From Kineosporiaceae bacterium (GTDB lineage Bacteria; Actinomycetota; Actinomycetes; Actinomycetales; Kineosporiaceae), in the NCBI GenBank assembly GCA_016713225.1, contig JADJPO010000002.1:620001-684000 (forward strand): 64,000 nucleotides of DNA, read 5' to 3'. Of the stretch, positions 52,709 to 61,297 are shown in pieces. Both the position numbers and the translations under genes were made by a program. How positions within the stretch are numbered: position 1 is the stretch's first letter; the number at the start of each line of letters is the position of its first letter. A model generated the notes under the pieces. The model saw only the letters and a list, made by a program, of their open reading frames with translations, made no database searches and was not told the DNA's origin.

Positions 52709-53983
52709 TCATGCGGGCAGCAGTTCGAGCTGTCCCGAGGGCGGCCCGGCGAGGTCGGCGACCTCGTCGGGTAGCTCGATCCGGACCGGGCGGGCCGGGT
52801 CGAACTCGGTCGGGCGCTCGCCGCGACCGAAGAAGTGGGCGAGGGCCTCGACACTGCGCCGCGCCGCCTGGCCATCCCCGTAGGGGTTGGTCGCGTGCGC
52901 CATCGAGGCGTAGGCGGCAGGGTCGTCGTGAAGGGTGCAGACGGCGTCCACTACGGCGTCCTCGTCGGTGCCGATCAGGCGCACCGTGCCCGCGTGCACC
53001 GCCTCGGGGCGCTCGGTGGTCTCGCGCAGCACCAGGACCGGCTTGCCGAGCCCCGGGGCCTCCTCCTGGACGCCGCCGCTGTCGGTGAGCACGATCGAGG
53101 CGCGTTGCAGCAACCGGCAGAAGCCGCCGTAGGGCAGTGGCTCGGTGATCACGACATTCGCCAGCCCATCGAGGTGCGGCAGGATCGCCTCGCGCACCAA
53201 GGGGTTTCGGTGAGCGGGGAAGACCACCAGCAGGTCGGGGTAGCGCCGGGCCAGGCGGGCCAGGGCGCGCCCGATGCGCTGCATCGGTTCGCCCCAGGAC
53301 TCGCGACGGTGGGCGGTCACCAGCAGCACCCGGGCGTCGCCGGCCAGCCGCCGTTCGAGTTCGTCGTCGCCGTAGGCCGGCACGCTCGCCAGGGTCTGGT
53401 GCAGGGCGTCGATCACGGTGTTGCCGGTGACCACGACCGCATCGGGTGAGACGTCCTCGGCCACCAGGTTGGCGCGGGCGGCCGCCGTGGGTGCCAGGTG
53501 CAGATCGGAGAGCATCGTGGTCTGGCGGCGGTTGAGCTCCTCGGGGAACGGCGAGGTGAGGTCATGGGTGCGCAGCCCGGCCTCGAGGTGAACCACGGGT
53601 ACCTGGGCGTAGAAGGCGGCCAGCGCCACGGCGTAGGTGGTGGTGGTGTCCCCCTGGACGGCCACGGCGTCCGGCGCCACCTGCTCGATCACCGGAGTGA
53701 TGCCCGCCAGCGTCCTGGCCGTGATCTCGGTGAGGGTCTGTCCGGGGGAGTGGATGTCGAGGTCGATGTCGGGGGTGATCCCGAAGACCTCGTTGACCTG
53801 GTCGAGCATCGCCCGGTGCTGACCGGTGACGGCGACGATGGGCTCGAAGTCGGCACTGTGCTGCAGCGCATGCACCAGCGGCGCCATCTTCACCGCCTCG
53901 GGGCGGGTGCCGTAGACCACCAGGATGCGTCGCGGTGATCCGGGGCGGCGCTCTGCGGCGCGGTCGATGAGAGGGATGGTCAC
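52709..53983 (-). CDS. wecB: UDP-N-acetylglucosamine 2-epimerase (non-hydrolysing)
   Basis: 424 residues. It converts UDP-GlcNAc to UDP-ManNAc. Signatures: ILVVYGTRPEAVKMAPLVHAL, VAVQGDTTTTYAVALAAF, HLEAGLRTHDLTSPFPEE (allosteric/active-site region), TAHRRESWG, LTDSGGVQEEAPGLGKPVLVLRETTERPEA. A C-terminal tail of about 45 residues is extra. GTG 53983 overlaps the previous stop (GTGA). Its place beside a GT2 synthase suggests that the polymer contains ManNAc or that the epimerase supplies the donor for it. Confidence 0.93.
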   Translation of the reverse strand: MTIPLIDRAAERRPGSPRRILVVYGTRPEAVKMAPLVHALQHSADFEPIVAVTGQHRAMLDQVNEVFGITPDIDLDIHSPGQTLTEITARTLAGITPVIEQVAPDAVAVQGDTTTTYAVALAAFYAQVPVVHLEAGLRTHDLTSPFPEELNRRQTTMLSDLHLAPTAAARANLVAEDVSPDAVVVTGNTVIDALHQTLASVPAYGDDELERRLAGDARVLLVTAHRRESWGEPMQRIGRALARLARRYPDLLVVFPAHRNPLVREAILPHLDGLANVVITEPLPYGGFCRLLQRASIVLTDSGGVQEEAPGLGKPVLVLRETTERPEAVHAGTVRLIGTDEDAVVDAVCTLHDDPAAYASMAHATNPYGDGQAARRSVEALAHFFGRGERPTEFDPARPVRIELPDEVADLAGPPSGQLELLPA

Positions 53984-54699
53984 GGTGCGGTTACCTCCAC
54001 GGCGCGGATGGAGCGGAAGCGAACCTCGGCGTCCTCGGTGTAGAAGCCGTTCGCCCCGCTGAGATAGGGCTTGTCGTCGTCGCTGAATGCGGTGAGCAGC
54101 AGACCGTCGGCCGAGACCTTGATCGTGTTGCCCACCTGGGTGACACCGACCACGTGGGTGGTGCCGATGGGGAAGGCCGGGTTGGTTCCCGAGGCCAGGA
54201 ATCGTTGCCCACCAGGGTGTTCCGGGTCCTGCTTGGACAGTTCCCAGCCGTTCGGTTTCAGGGCCAGGGCGTAGAACCGGTGTGGGTCCTGGTAGTGCCA
54301 CAACACCCATCCGACTTCCCAGAGGTTGGGTGAGCCGGTGCGCAGTTGGCGCTCGGTGGTGACCGAGGTGGTCAGGCTGAGGTCGCCATAGCTGCGTCGG
54401 CTGACCACCAGGGCTGCGTGGGTGTGTTCGGTGCTGTCGGCCGGGCGAGGCGACAGGTGCAGGCTCTTCGCCTCGCCTCGCACCGTGCCGAATCCGGTGA
54501 ACACCACGCGCCACGGGCCGTGCTCGGAACCGTCGGACCACGACCTGGTCATCGCCACCACCACGAACATCAGGACGCCGAGGACGAGCAGGGCGGCCAC
54601 GCGGGCCCTCGCCGTGCGTCGGCGGTCGACCCGCACCGGCGCCGGTCGCGGCGGGGTGCGAGGCGGCGGCACTCGGGTGGCCGGGCCGGATCCGGTCAC
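53980..54699 (-). CDS. membrane-anchored jelly-roll (LamG/DUF1080-like) protein
   Basis: 239 residues. An N-terminal Pro/Arg-rich cytoplasmic part and one transmembrane helix (about 33-52, VAALLVLGVLMFVVVAM) precede a concanavalin-like sandwich: SYGDLSLTTSVTTERQLR, NLWEVGWVLWHYQDPHRFYALALKPNGWELSKQD, IKVSADGLLLTAFSDDD. This pattern is typical of 3-keto-disaccharide hydrolase/LamG-type carbohydrate-binding folds. It is probably an extracellular sugar-binding partner of the synthase. GTG 54699 overlaps the synthase stop (GTGA), and its own stop overlaps wecB, so translation is coupled. Confidence 0.78.
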   Translation of the reverse strand: MTGSGPATRVPPPRTPPRPAPVRVDRRRTARARVAALLVLGVLMFVVVAMTRSWSDGSEHGPWRVVFTGFGTVRGEAKSLHLSPRPADSTEHTHAALVVSRRSYGDLSLTTSVTTERQLRTGSPNLWEVGWVLWHYQDPHRFYALALKPNGWELSKQDPEHPGGQRFLASGTNPAFPIGTTHVVGVTQVGNTIKVSADGLLLTAFSDDDKPYLSGANGFYTEDAEVRFRSIRAVEVTAP

Positions 54700-57120
54700 G
54701 CGCGGGTCCGGTCGGCAACGTCGGCCGTCTCGGCGGTCTCGGCGGTCTCGACGGTCGATGAGTGGTCCAGCAGGCCCCGCAGGTCGATCGTCCCGGACGA
54801 GGTGGACCTCGCGTCGGGGGCCACCTCGAGGCGTTCCTCGAGCGGTACCGGGGCGGTCGGCTGCAAGGTGAGGATCCGGGGTGTCGTGGCACTGATCGGC
54901 CGACTGGGACGCGCGGTCCGTTCCTCGATCCGACCGGTCTTGGCCCAGCCGGTGCGCCCGCGCACCATGCGCCAGGCCGCTCGCCACCCGGCGAGGTACC
55001 ACATCAGTCCGTAGACCACGTAGCCGTGAGCCAGCAGCGCCGTGCGGGTCCAGCTCGGCCGTGGCATCTGGGCCGCGCGGTAGACGGCGGCGAAGGCCAG
55101 CGTCGGTCCCACGGTGAGCAGGTAGCTGCCGAGCATCCACCAGGCGGGTTCGCCCTGCCCCTGGGCGGCCCGGATCACGTGGGCGATCACCGAGGCCAGG
55201 AACGAGGCCGACAACAACGAGGCGATCAACAGCAACAGCGGAGCCGACAGGTGGTAGGCCAGGTCGGCCCGGGCGCGCTTGGGGGGCGCCGCGCAGCACC
55301 AGCGGCAACAACCGCCAGGCCTGCAGGTGGCCCTGGAACCACCGGGTCCGCTGGCGCAGCAGGGCGCTCAGCGTGACGACGCCCTGTTGGTGCACGTCGA
55401 CCGTGGGGCAGAAGTCGGTACGCCAGCCGGCCGCGATCAGCCGGATGCCCAGGTCGAGGTCCTCCGTCAGGCTGCGCGACCACGGCCGATCGCCGAGCGA
55501 GGCCAGGGCGGACAGGCGCATGAACTGTCCATTGCCCCCCAGGCCCACCGAGCCGAGGTGGCGCCGGGCGCGCTGGAAGACGCGGGTGTAGACCACGAAC
55601 TCCACGTCCTGCATCCGGGCCAATCGGCTGGAGAACCGGTTGACGATCCGCACCCCGATCTGCACCCCGGCCATGCGCGGATCGGCGAAGTACGGCTCGA
55701 CCTCGTCCAGCGCCCGCGCGTCCAGGCGGCCGTCGGCGTCCAGCACCACGACGATCACATCGTGCGGATCGCGACCGGCCGCCTCGGCGCGGCGCAGCAC
55801 CTCGCGACAGGCGGCGTTGAGCGCCTCGCCCTTGCCCTGGCGGGCCTCGGGTGGGTGTCGCCGGAGCAGGCGCACCCGGGGGTCGTCCAGGGATTCGACC
55901 TCGGCCGCGGTGGCGTCACTCGAGGCGTCGTCGATCACCACGATCTCGAGCCGGTCGTGCGGCAGGTTCAGCAGCCGGCTCACCGAGGCGCGGATCACCC
56001 GCTCCTCGTCCAGGCACGGCACGAGGACGACGAACCACGGACGCCGTGCGGGTACCCGCTGGCTGGGCTCGCCGGGCGCTGTGGGGCGCCGAGGCCGGTG
56101 ACTGGCGATCAGCATGATCAGCGCATGGCCGAGGGCGGTGGCCACGAGGGAGCCGGCGAGCAGGCGCATCGGCCACTCCACCGGTCGGTAGCCCTCGGCG
56201 TCGCCATGGTCGGTGCTCGGCGGGGGGGCCGGTGCCTGGGCCGTGGGAGCGGTGGGTGTGGGCAGGTCCACCGTGCGTACGGCGCCGTCCTGGGTCAGCG
56301 AGAGGGCCAGCGGGCTGGTGCGCGACAGCAGGGGGGGAGCGGTGAACTGCACGTGGAACTGGTGGGTGAGGTCGACCAGCATCCGCGCGGGTGCGGCCGA
56401 GAACACCCGGTCGGGGCTGCCCGAGCCCACGGTGAAGGCGCCGGTCGCGGGGGCCAGGTCGGAGATCGCTGCGGCACCGGCGAGTTCGAGAACGAACAGC
56501 TGGGTGCCGCTGGCGGCCAGCCGAGAACGCACCCGGGCCAGGGCGGCCGGGTCCGGTGGGCGCAGATCGGCGGTGGCCAGGACGACGGTGCGTCGCACCG
56601 TGCTGCCCGAGGAGAAGGCCGCCAGGGCCGTCTCGGTGCGATGGGTGACCGACGCCTGCGCCGACGAGGTCGTCAGGGTGGCCAGGTCGGCCACCACCGG
56701 CGCCGAGTCGCTGGTCAACCTGGGGGCATGGTCCGGGTCCAGCAGGACGCCGCTGCGGGCACCGGCCGGCAATGCGTGGGCGAACTCGGCCAGGGCGCGG
56801 CGCTGAGCGCTGAGCGCCGTCCCGCTGAGGGACGGTTCGGGGACGATCACCACTTCGAGGTCCTGGCCGCTGAGCGGGGTGACCCTGGTGGGCGTCGCAT
56901 TCGCCCCGGTGCCCTGCAGTCGCAGCCCGCGGCGGAGGGCGGTGGCGGTCGAGCCCGGCGCGGTCAGCACGGCCGAGATGGTCGGCCATCGGGACTGGTC
57001 CACCCGGCTGACGCGCAGTGAGTTGTCCGGCCCCGTGGGGGCCGCCTCGGCTGCGGTTGCCGACAGCGGCAGCAGCAGTCCGAGCACCGCGGCCGCGAGG
57101 GCCGGCAGTCGCCGCCTCAC
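54696..57120 (-). CDS. GT2 polysaccharide synthase with extracellular N-terminal domain, reading frame broken by one base
   Basis: The N-terminus has a signal or first TM segment (LPALAAAVLGLLLPLSATA) and an extracellular vWA-like domain. A TM helix (WPMRLLAGSLVATALGHALIML) and a processive GT2 domain follow: VIDDASSDATA, VLDADGRLD, TEDLDLGIRL and RQRTRWFQGHLQ. At 55281-55286 (a run of six G on the plus strand) the frame shifts. With five G the protein reads on through PKRARADLAYHLSAP and more TM helices to the stop at 54696, about 807 residues. As written, the upper frame continues over the next gene as nonsense. Cause: sequencing error, phase variation or recent mutation. GTG 57120 overlaps the previous stop. 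Confidence 0.85.
55281..55286 (-). other. G6/C6 homopolymer at the synthase frameshift
   Basis: The coding strand reads GGCGCCCCCCAAGCG. Upstream codons are in one frame and downstream coding potential (membrane helices, regular codon bias, GTGA overlap with the next gene) is in another. Removing one C restores a single frame. A short homopolymer is a common site of both sequencing errors and slippage. Confidence 0.8.
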
Positions 57121-57329
57121 CGATCGGACGGCAAAGACATGCGGATATCGCCTGTGCCGGAAGGGGTTTGGACCGGTCGATCGCGGTGACGCAGCGGCAG
57201 CAGGCGGCATCGTGACCACAGTCCGGCCATCGTGATCACATAGAGCCCGAACAACAGCCCGGCTCCGTCCAGCAGCAGCCGCCCGGCCAGTGCGATGGCC
57301 GAACCATCGACGACGTCGAACATGTTCAT
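57117..57329 (-). CDS. small membrane protein, first gene of the exopolysaccharide operon
   Basis: 70 residues. It starts MNMFDVVDGSAIALAGRLLLDGAGLLFGLYVITMAG, one long hydrophobic helix, then a basic Arg-rich cytoplasmic tail. No family recognised. The start is ATG 57329 or ATG 57323; a GGGGG run suits the second better. Its stop overlaps the synthase start (GTGA), arguing that it is a genuine, coupled gene. It may be an assembly or regulatory subunit of the synthase. Confidence 0.65.
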   Translation of the reverse strand: MNMFDVVDGSAIALAGRLLLDGAGLLFGLYVITMAGLWSRCRLLPLRHRDRPVQTPSGTGDIRMSLPSDR

Positions 57330-57639
57330 CCCCCGGATCGCTCCCCGGTGTTGTCCCGCCCGCGCACGCCGGCGGTGCAGGCTCCGCCGATGCGCGACGG
57401 CCTGCTCGTGTGGTCTGGTCCTCCCCGAGAGGTGATGCCCAGGTGCGCCGATACGCTCGGCCGGCTTGGCCGGCTCGCTTGGACGGTGCCCCCGCACACG
57501 TCGCCGGTCACTTCTAGTGAGTGATCCAACTCGGTGTGCGATCAGACTAAACAGACGCCGATGCTCGTGTCAGGCGAATCTCACAATGAGTGTTCGAATG
57601 ATCACTAAATGCTGTTCGCCATCCGTCGTGATGGCCTGG
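57330..57639. other. 310-bp leader/promoter region of the exopolysaccharide operon
   Basis: It contains the promoter at 57544-57573 and therefore an mRNA leader of about 200 nt before the first gene. The leader holds GCCGGC-TTG-GCCGGC (near 57460), able to form a 6-bp hairpin, and TCACTTCTAGTGA (57508-57520), a 5-bp-arm palindrome. The part near 57590-57610 is AT-rich and has another AGTG/CACT inverted pair. No gene is supported. Confidence 0.55.
57544..57573 (-). promoter_or_regulatory. promoter of the exopolysaccharide operon
   Basis: On the minus strand CTGACA (57573-57568, five of six to the -35 consensus) is followed by an 18-base spacer and TAGTCT (57549-57544, a TAnnnT -10). Transcription would begin near 57537, about 208 nt upstream of ATG 57329. 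Confidence 0.6.
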
Positions 57640-58632
57640 TCACCGCGGGTCGGAGGTCGCTTCGTAGAGGCGGCGGACGACGTCCTCGATCTCTGGTTCG
57701 ACGATGCTGAGGTCGCGCACCGACGCGTGCGCGCTGAGCCGGGACAGCACCTCGGCCGCGGTCACCGTGCCGGGAGCGAACGCGAAGCGATGACGCAGGC
57801 CGCCGCCCTCGGCAGCCAGCACCTGGACGCCGACCAGCCCGGACACGGCCTGGGCCAGCGAGGCATGGGGCTCGGCGAGGTCGACGACGAGCACCCGCCG
57901 GGCGCCGACCCTCATCGTCAGTCCGGCCTGGTCGCCGTCGTAGACCAGCCGGCCGCGGTCGACGACGAGCAGGCGTTCGCAGAGCCGCTCCACGTCGTCC
58001 ATGTCGTGGGTGGTGAGCAGCATGGTGCGGCCGTGGCCCGAGGCGCCGATGGCGGCGTTCTCCTCGCGGAGGAAGACCCGCAGGCGCTCCTTGCTGAGCA
58101 CGTCGAGTCCGACCGTGGGTTCGTCCAGGATCAGCAGTTCGGGTTCGTGCAGCAGCGCCGCGGCCAGCTCGCCGCGCATCCGTTCGCCGAGCGAGAGCTG
58201 GCGGACGGGTCGCTGCAGGAAGGCGCCCAGGTCGAGGCGGTCGACCAGCTCGTCGCGTCGCGTCGTCCAGCGCCGGGTCGGTAGGCGGTGAACCGCGGCC
58301 AGGATCGTCAGCGACTCGGCCAGGGGCAGGTCCCACCACAGCTGCGAGCGCTGACCGAAGACCACGCCGAGGTGGGCGGCCAGCTCACGTCGCTGCCGGA
58401 CCGGATCGAGGCCGCACGTGCGCACCTGACCGGAGGTCGGGGTGAGGATGCCGCTCAGCATCTTGATCGTGGTCGACTTGCCGGCGCCGTTGGCCCCGAT
58501 GTAGCCCACCGATTCGCCGGGGGCGACGGTGAAGCTGATCTCGTCGACCGCGCGTACCTGGCGGACGCCGCCGCGCAGCCGCCCGCCGACCCGGAACTCG
58601 CGTACCAACCGGTCCGCCTGGATGATGCTCAC
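57640..58632 (-). CDS. ABC-2 type exporter, ATP-binding protein
   Basis: 330 residues. ABC ATPase of the COG4586 type: Walker A GANGAGKSTTIKML, Q-loop in VVFGQRSQLWW, signature LSLGERMRGELAAALLHEP, Walker B LLILDEPTVGLDVLSKE and the H-loop TTHDMDD. An extended C-terminal domain follows. It pairs with two ABC-2 permeases; this three-gene exporter type is common in actinobacteria and its substrate is unknown. GTG 58632 overlaps the permease stop (GTGA). Confidence 0.9.
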   Translation of the reverse strand: MSIIQADRLVREFRVGGRLRGGVRQVRAVDEISFTVAPGESVGYIGANGAGKSTTIKMLSGILTPTSGQVRTCGLDPVRQRRELAAHLGVVFGQRSQLWWDLPLAESLTILAAVHRLPTRRWTTRRDELVDRLDLGAFLQRPVRQLSLGERMRGELAAALLHEPELLILDEPTVGLDVLSKERLRVFLREENAAIGASGHGRTMLLTTHDMDDVERLCERLLVVDRGRLVYDGDQAGLTMRVGARRVLVVDLAEPHASLAQAVSGLVGVQVLAAEGGGLRHRFAFAPGTVTAAEVLSRLSAHASVRDLSIVEPEIEDVVRRLYEATSDPR

Positions 58633-59465
58633 CCGCCACCCCCTTGATAGTGCTGTAACCCGTTGCGCCACAGGGCCAGAGCCGCTGTCACGGTGAGCCC
58701 GCCCACCGGCAGGGTGTACCAGCCGAGCCAGCCGGGGAGGCCGACCGGGCCGGTGCGGCCGAGCAGAGCGAGGGTGGGCAGGTATCCCACGAACGCGGCC
58801 GGGACCACCGCGGTGAAGAAGGCCCGGGCCGGTGCCGGCAGCACCGCGGTGGAATACGACGCCACGTACCCGCCGCCGTAGGTGAAGGCGTTGGCGACCT
58901 CGCCACCGTCCACCAGCCGGAACTGCAGGGCGCCGGCGGCGATGAACAACCCGGTGAAGATCAGGCCGCCGCCGACCACGGTCGCCGGGACCAGGGCGAC
59001 CCGCGCCGGGGTCCAGTCCACCGGCGCCCGGGGCAAGGTCACGATCAGGACGACGACATAGAGCGTCAGCCGGGCCAGGCGCCTCAGCTGCACGTCGCCG
59101 AGGATCAACTGCGCGAGCACCGGGAGCGGTCGCAGCATCATCGTGTCGAGCGTGCCTGCGCGGACGATGCTCGGGATGGTGTCGAGTTGACCGGCCACCA
59201 GGTCGGCCAGGGCGAAGCCGGATCTGGCCAGCGCGAAGACGAGGAAGGACTCGACGACCCCCAGGCCACCCAGCAACGCGGTGTTGTGGAAGATCAGGTA
59301 GACCTCGACGAACTCCAACACGGCGAACGAGAGGCTGTTGAAGACCTCGAAGGCGAACGAGGTGCGGTAGGTGAGTTGCGATCGCACGCGTGAGCCGAGC
59401 AGCGCTCGGTAGGGGTGAAGGCGGCCGGGGCGCGCGGCGTCCGGTGTCGTCGACGGGTCAGCCAC
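58629..59465 (-). CDS. ABC-2 type exporter permease (COG3694 type)
   Basis: 278 residues with six hydrophobic helices. The N-terminal part (ALLGSRVRSQLTYRTSFAFEVFNSL) and the FVGYLPTLALLGR segment near the C-terminus are typical of the second permease of this exporter class. GTG 59465 lies 8 bases inside the preceding permease gene, so the permeases are coupled. Confidence 0.85.
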   Translation of the reverse strand: MADPSTTPDAARPGRLHPYRALLGSRVRSQLTYRTSFAFEVFNSLSFAVLEFVEVYLIFHNTALLGGLGVVESFLVFALARSGFALADLVAGQLDTIPSIVRAGTLDTMMLRPLPVLAQLILGDVQLRRLARLTLYVVVLIVTLPRAPVDWTPARVALVPATVVGGGLIFTGLFIAAGALQFRLVDGGEVANAFTYGGGYVASYSTAVLPAPARAFFTAVVPAAFVGYLPTLALLGRTGPVGLPGWLGWYTLPVGGLTVTAALALWRNGLQHYQGGGG

Positions 59466-60255
59466 CCTGCACCACCAGCTTGCGGGTGGCCCGGTGCAGC
59501 ACCGCGCGGCCGACGCCGAGCGTGGCCACCGCCCAGAAGGCCTGGACGGCGAGTGTGCCGAGGGCGGCCGTGCCGCTGACCCGTCCGGTGATGACGTCGA
59601 TCGGGGCCTGCAGCAGGGACGGGAACGGGGTCGCGGTGGCCAGGGTGTCGAGCCAGCCGGGGAACCAGGACACCGGCACCACCAGCCCGCAGAGCAGGCT
59701 CGAGATCGCCACGTAGCTGCCGATCACACCGCGGATCTCGACCAGCCAGAACGCGGTGAGGTTGACCGCGAACCGGCAGGCGAACGAGATCACCACGGCC
59801 AGCAGGACGGACAGCGCGCCCAGCAGGTAGGGCAGGGGGTGGGCGGGGAGCGCCAGGCCGAAGAGCAGCGCCCCGATCAGCACCGGGGGCAGGCTGCGGG
59901 GCAGCAGGCTGTAGCCGGCCCGGCCGAGGTCGGTGGCCAACCAGCTCAGTTGCAGGTCGACCGGCCGCGCCAGGTCGATCGCGATGTCACCGGTGCGGAC
60001 CCGCAGCGCGAGCTCGTTCCACTGGAACACGTTGACGGGGGTGATCAGGGCCTGACCCAGCCAGGCGTAGGTGATCACCTGGTGGGCGGTGTAGCCCCCG
60101 GCCGAGATGGCGCCCGCCCCGGCGACGGCCGAGGCCAGGATCGCGGCCCGGGCCAGGCCGAAGACCGAGTTGGTGAAGGCGCCGGCCACGGTCGCGAGGC
60201 GATAGGTGGCGTAGCGGTGGAAGCCGGCACGCAGGAACGCCAGATAGGCCGTCAC
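59458..60255 (-). CDS. ABC-2 type exporter permease (COG4587 type)
   Basis: 265 residues, six hydrophobic helices, N-terminus FLRAGFHRYATYRLATVAGAFTNSVFGLARAAIL and WNELALRVRTGDIAIDLARPVDLQLSWLATDLGR, both typical of COG4587 permeases. GTG 60255 starts 10 bp after the HAD gene stop, so the HAD protein and the exporter form one operon. Confidence 0.85.
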   Translation of the reverse strand: MTAYLAFLRAGFHRYATYRLATVAGAFTNSVFGLARAAILASAVAGAGAISAGGYTAHQVITYAWLGQALITPVNVFQWNELALRVRTGDIAIDLARPVDLQLSWLATDLGRAGYSLLPRSLPPVLIGALLFGLALPAHPLPYLLGALSVLLAVVISFACRFAVNLTAFWLVEIRGVIGSYVAISSLLCGLVVPVSWFPGWLDTLATATPFPSLLQAPIDVITGRVSGTAALGTLAVQAFWAVATLGVGRAVLHRATRKLVVQGG

Positions 60256-60265
60256 GACATCGACC

Positions 60266-60961
60266 TCAGGGTCGGGTCAGGGCGAGCACCCGGTCGAGGC
60301 CGTGGTCGGGGCCGGAGGTGCGCGGCAGGATGAGCACCCGACAGCCGACCTCCCCGGCGCCCGCGTCGTCCCGCCAGTTGTCGCCCACCATCAACGCCTG
60401 GTGAGCGGGCACGTCGATCAGCTTCAACGCATGCTCGAAGATGGCGCGCTCCGGCTTGACCGCGCCCACCTCGTACGACAGCACCACGGCGTCGAACAAC
60501 TCGGTCAGGCCGCACCGGTCGAGGACGTCGTGGATGTCCATCCCGATGTTGGAGACCAGGGCGGTGCGGACGCCGGCTGCGCGCAGTTCGGTCAAGGTCG
60601 GGATGGCATCGGTGTAGAGCGTCCAGAGATCGGTGACCGATGCGTACAACGCGGCGATCAGGTCGTCGTCCAGGTCGGCGAAGTGTCGATGGACCAGCTC
60701 GGAGAACACCCGGCGGTGGACGATCGGGTCGAGGTCCCGCCGGTTGTGCGGGTCGATGTCGCGTGCGCCGTCCCAGACATGGTGCAGCAGGTCGCTCAAG
60801 CGGGTCGCCCGTGGTTCACCGAGGGCTTCGGCCGCCGAGCCGTCGCGGTCGAGAGCAGCCCAGGCCAGATCGAGCCAGGCCGAGCCGTCCCCCTGGTCGA
60901 CCAGGGTGCAGTGGAAGTCGAACAGCACCGCCCGGATCGAGGGGTCGGCGGGTCGCAGCAT
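60266..60961 (-). CDS. HAD superfamily hydrolase with DxH in motif I
   Basis: 231 residues. HAD motifs: I FDFHCTLVDQ, II ALVSNIGMD, III GAVKPERAIF, IV LMVGDNWRDD, with a helical C1 cap. The usual second aspartate of motif I (DxD, the general acid) is His here, so phosphatase activity may be altered; the same FDFH form occurs in a subgroup of actinobacterial HAD proteins. ATG 60961 has GGGAG upstream. It leads the ABC exporter operon. Confidence 0.85.
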   Translation of the reverse strand: MLRPADPSIRAVLFDFHCTLVDQGDGSAWLDLAWAALDRDGSAAEALGEPRATRLSDLLHHVWDGARDIDPHNRRDLDPIVHRRVFSELVHRHFADLDDDLIAALYASVTDLWTLYTDAIPTLTELRAAGVRTALVSNIGMDIHDVLDRCGLTELFDAVVLSYEVGAVKPERAIFEHALKLIDVPAHQALMVGDNWRDDAGAGEVGCRVLILPRTSGPDHGLDRVLALTRP

Positions 60962-61297
60962 GGTGGTCTCCCTCGGCTGCCGGGCAGGCACCGGCCGGCT
61001 CGGCGGATCGGGGCGCGAGGTGCGCTCGGGCGCTTCGCAGTCACTTACTCTCTCAGACCCCGGACGGCCCCTCCGAGCGAGGCTCGGGTCAGGGGTTACA
61101 GCAGAAAGTAGCCGTTCAAACACTCTCAGTTCTATTGATCTAGGGCTTCTGACTTAACCCTCGCATGGGCATGCCTTAATTCAGCAAAGTGTCAGCACCT
61201 GGTTCGCCGACCTGCCTATAGTTCAGGCGTCGCTCGGGTGACACGACCGCCATCGGCGGGGGGATGCAAGGGATTACCGCCACTGGCGGGGGGAATC
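60962..61297. other. 336-bp divergent region between HAD and the phosphoglycosyl transferase
   Basis: AT-rich for this genome (for example TTCTATTGATC and CTTAATTCAGC near 61130-61185). It must carry promoters for both sides. TATAGT at 61217-61222 is a good -10 for the rightward gene, but no convincing -35 lies at 16-18 bp. Two tandem hairpins (61247-61294) follow. Confidence 0.55.
61247..61294 (+). repeat. tandem hairpins directly before the phosphoglycosyl transferase start
   Basis: CCGCCATCGGCGGGGGGA (61247-61264) and CCGCCACTGGCGGGGGGA (61277-61294) are 30 bp apart. Each folds as CCGCC-loop-GGCGG. The second ends in the GGGGGG that serves as ribosome site for ATG 61298. If translation starts at GTG 61238 instead, the repeat would encode a repeated Pro-Pro-x-Ala-Gly-Gly. 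Confidence 0.8.

Noticed and set aside
53980..57219. Single 1079-residue glycosyltransferase
   Set aside because: The middle of this frame (Arg/Gly/Pro-rich with no family pattern) is out-of-frame nonsense over the true synthase C-terminus; the last part is a separate gene with its own start overlap.
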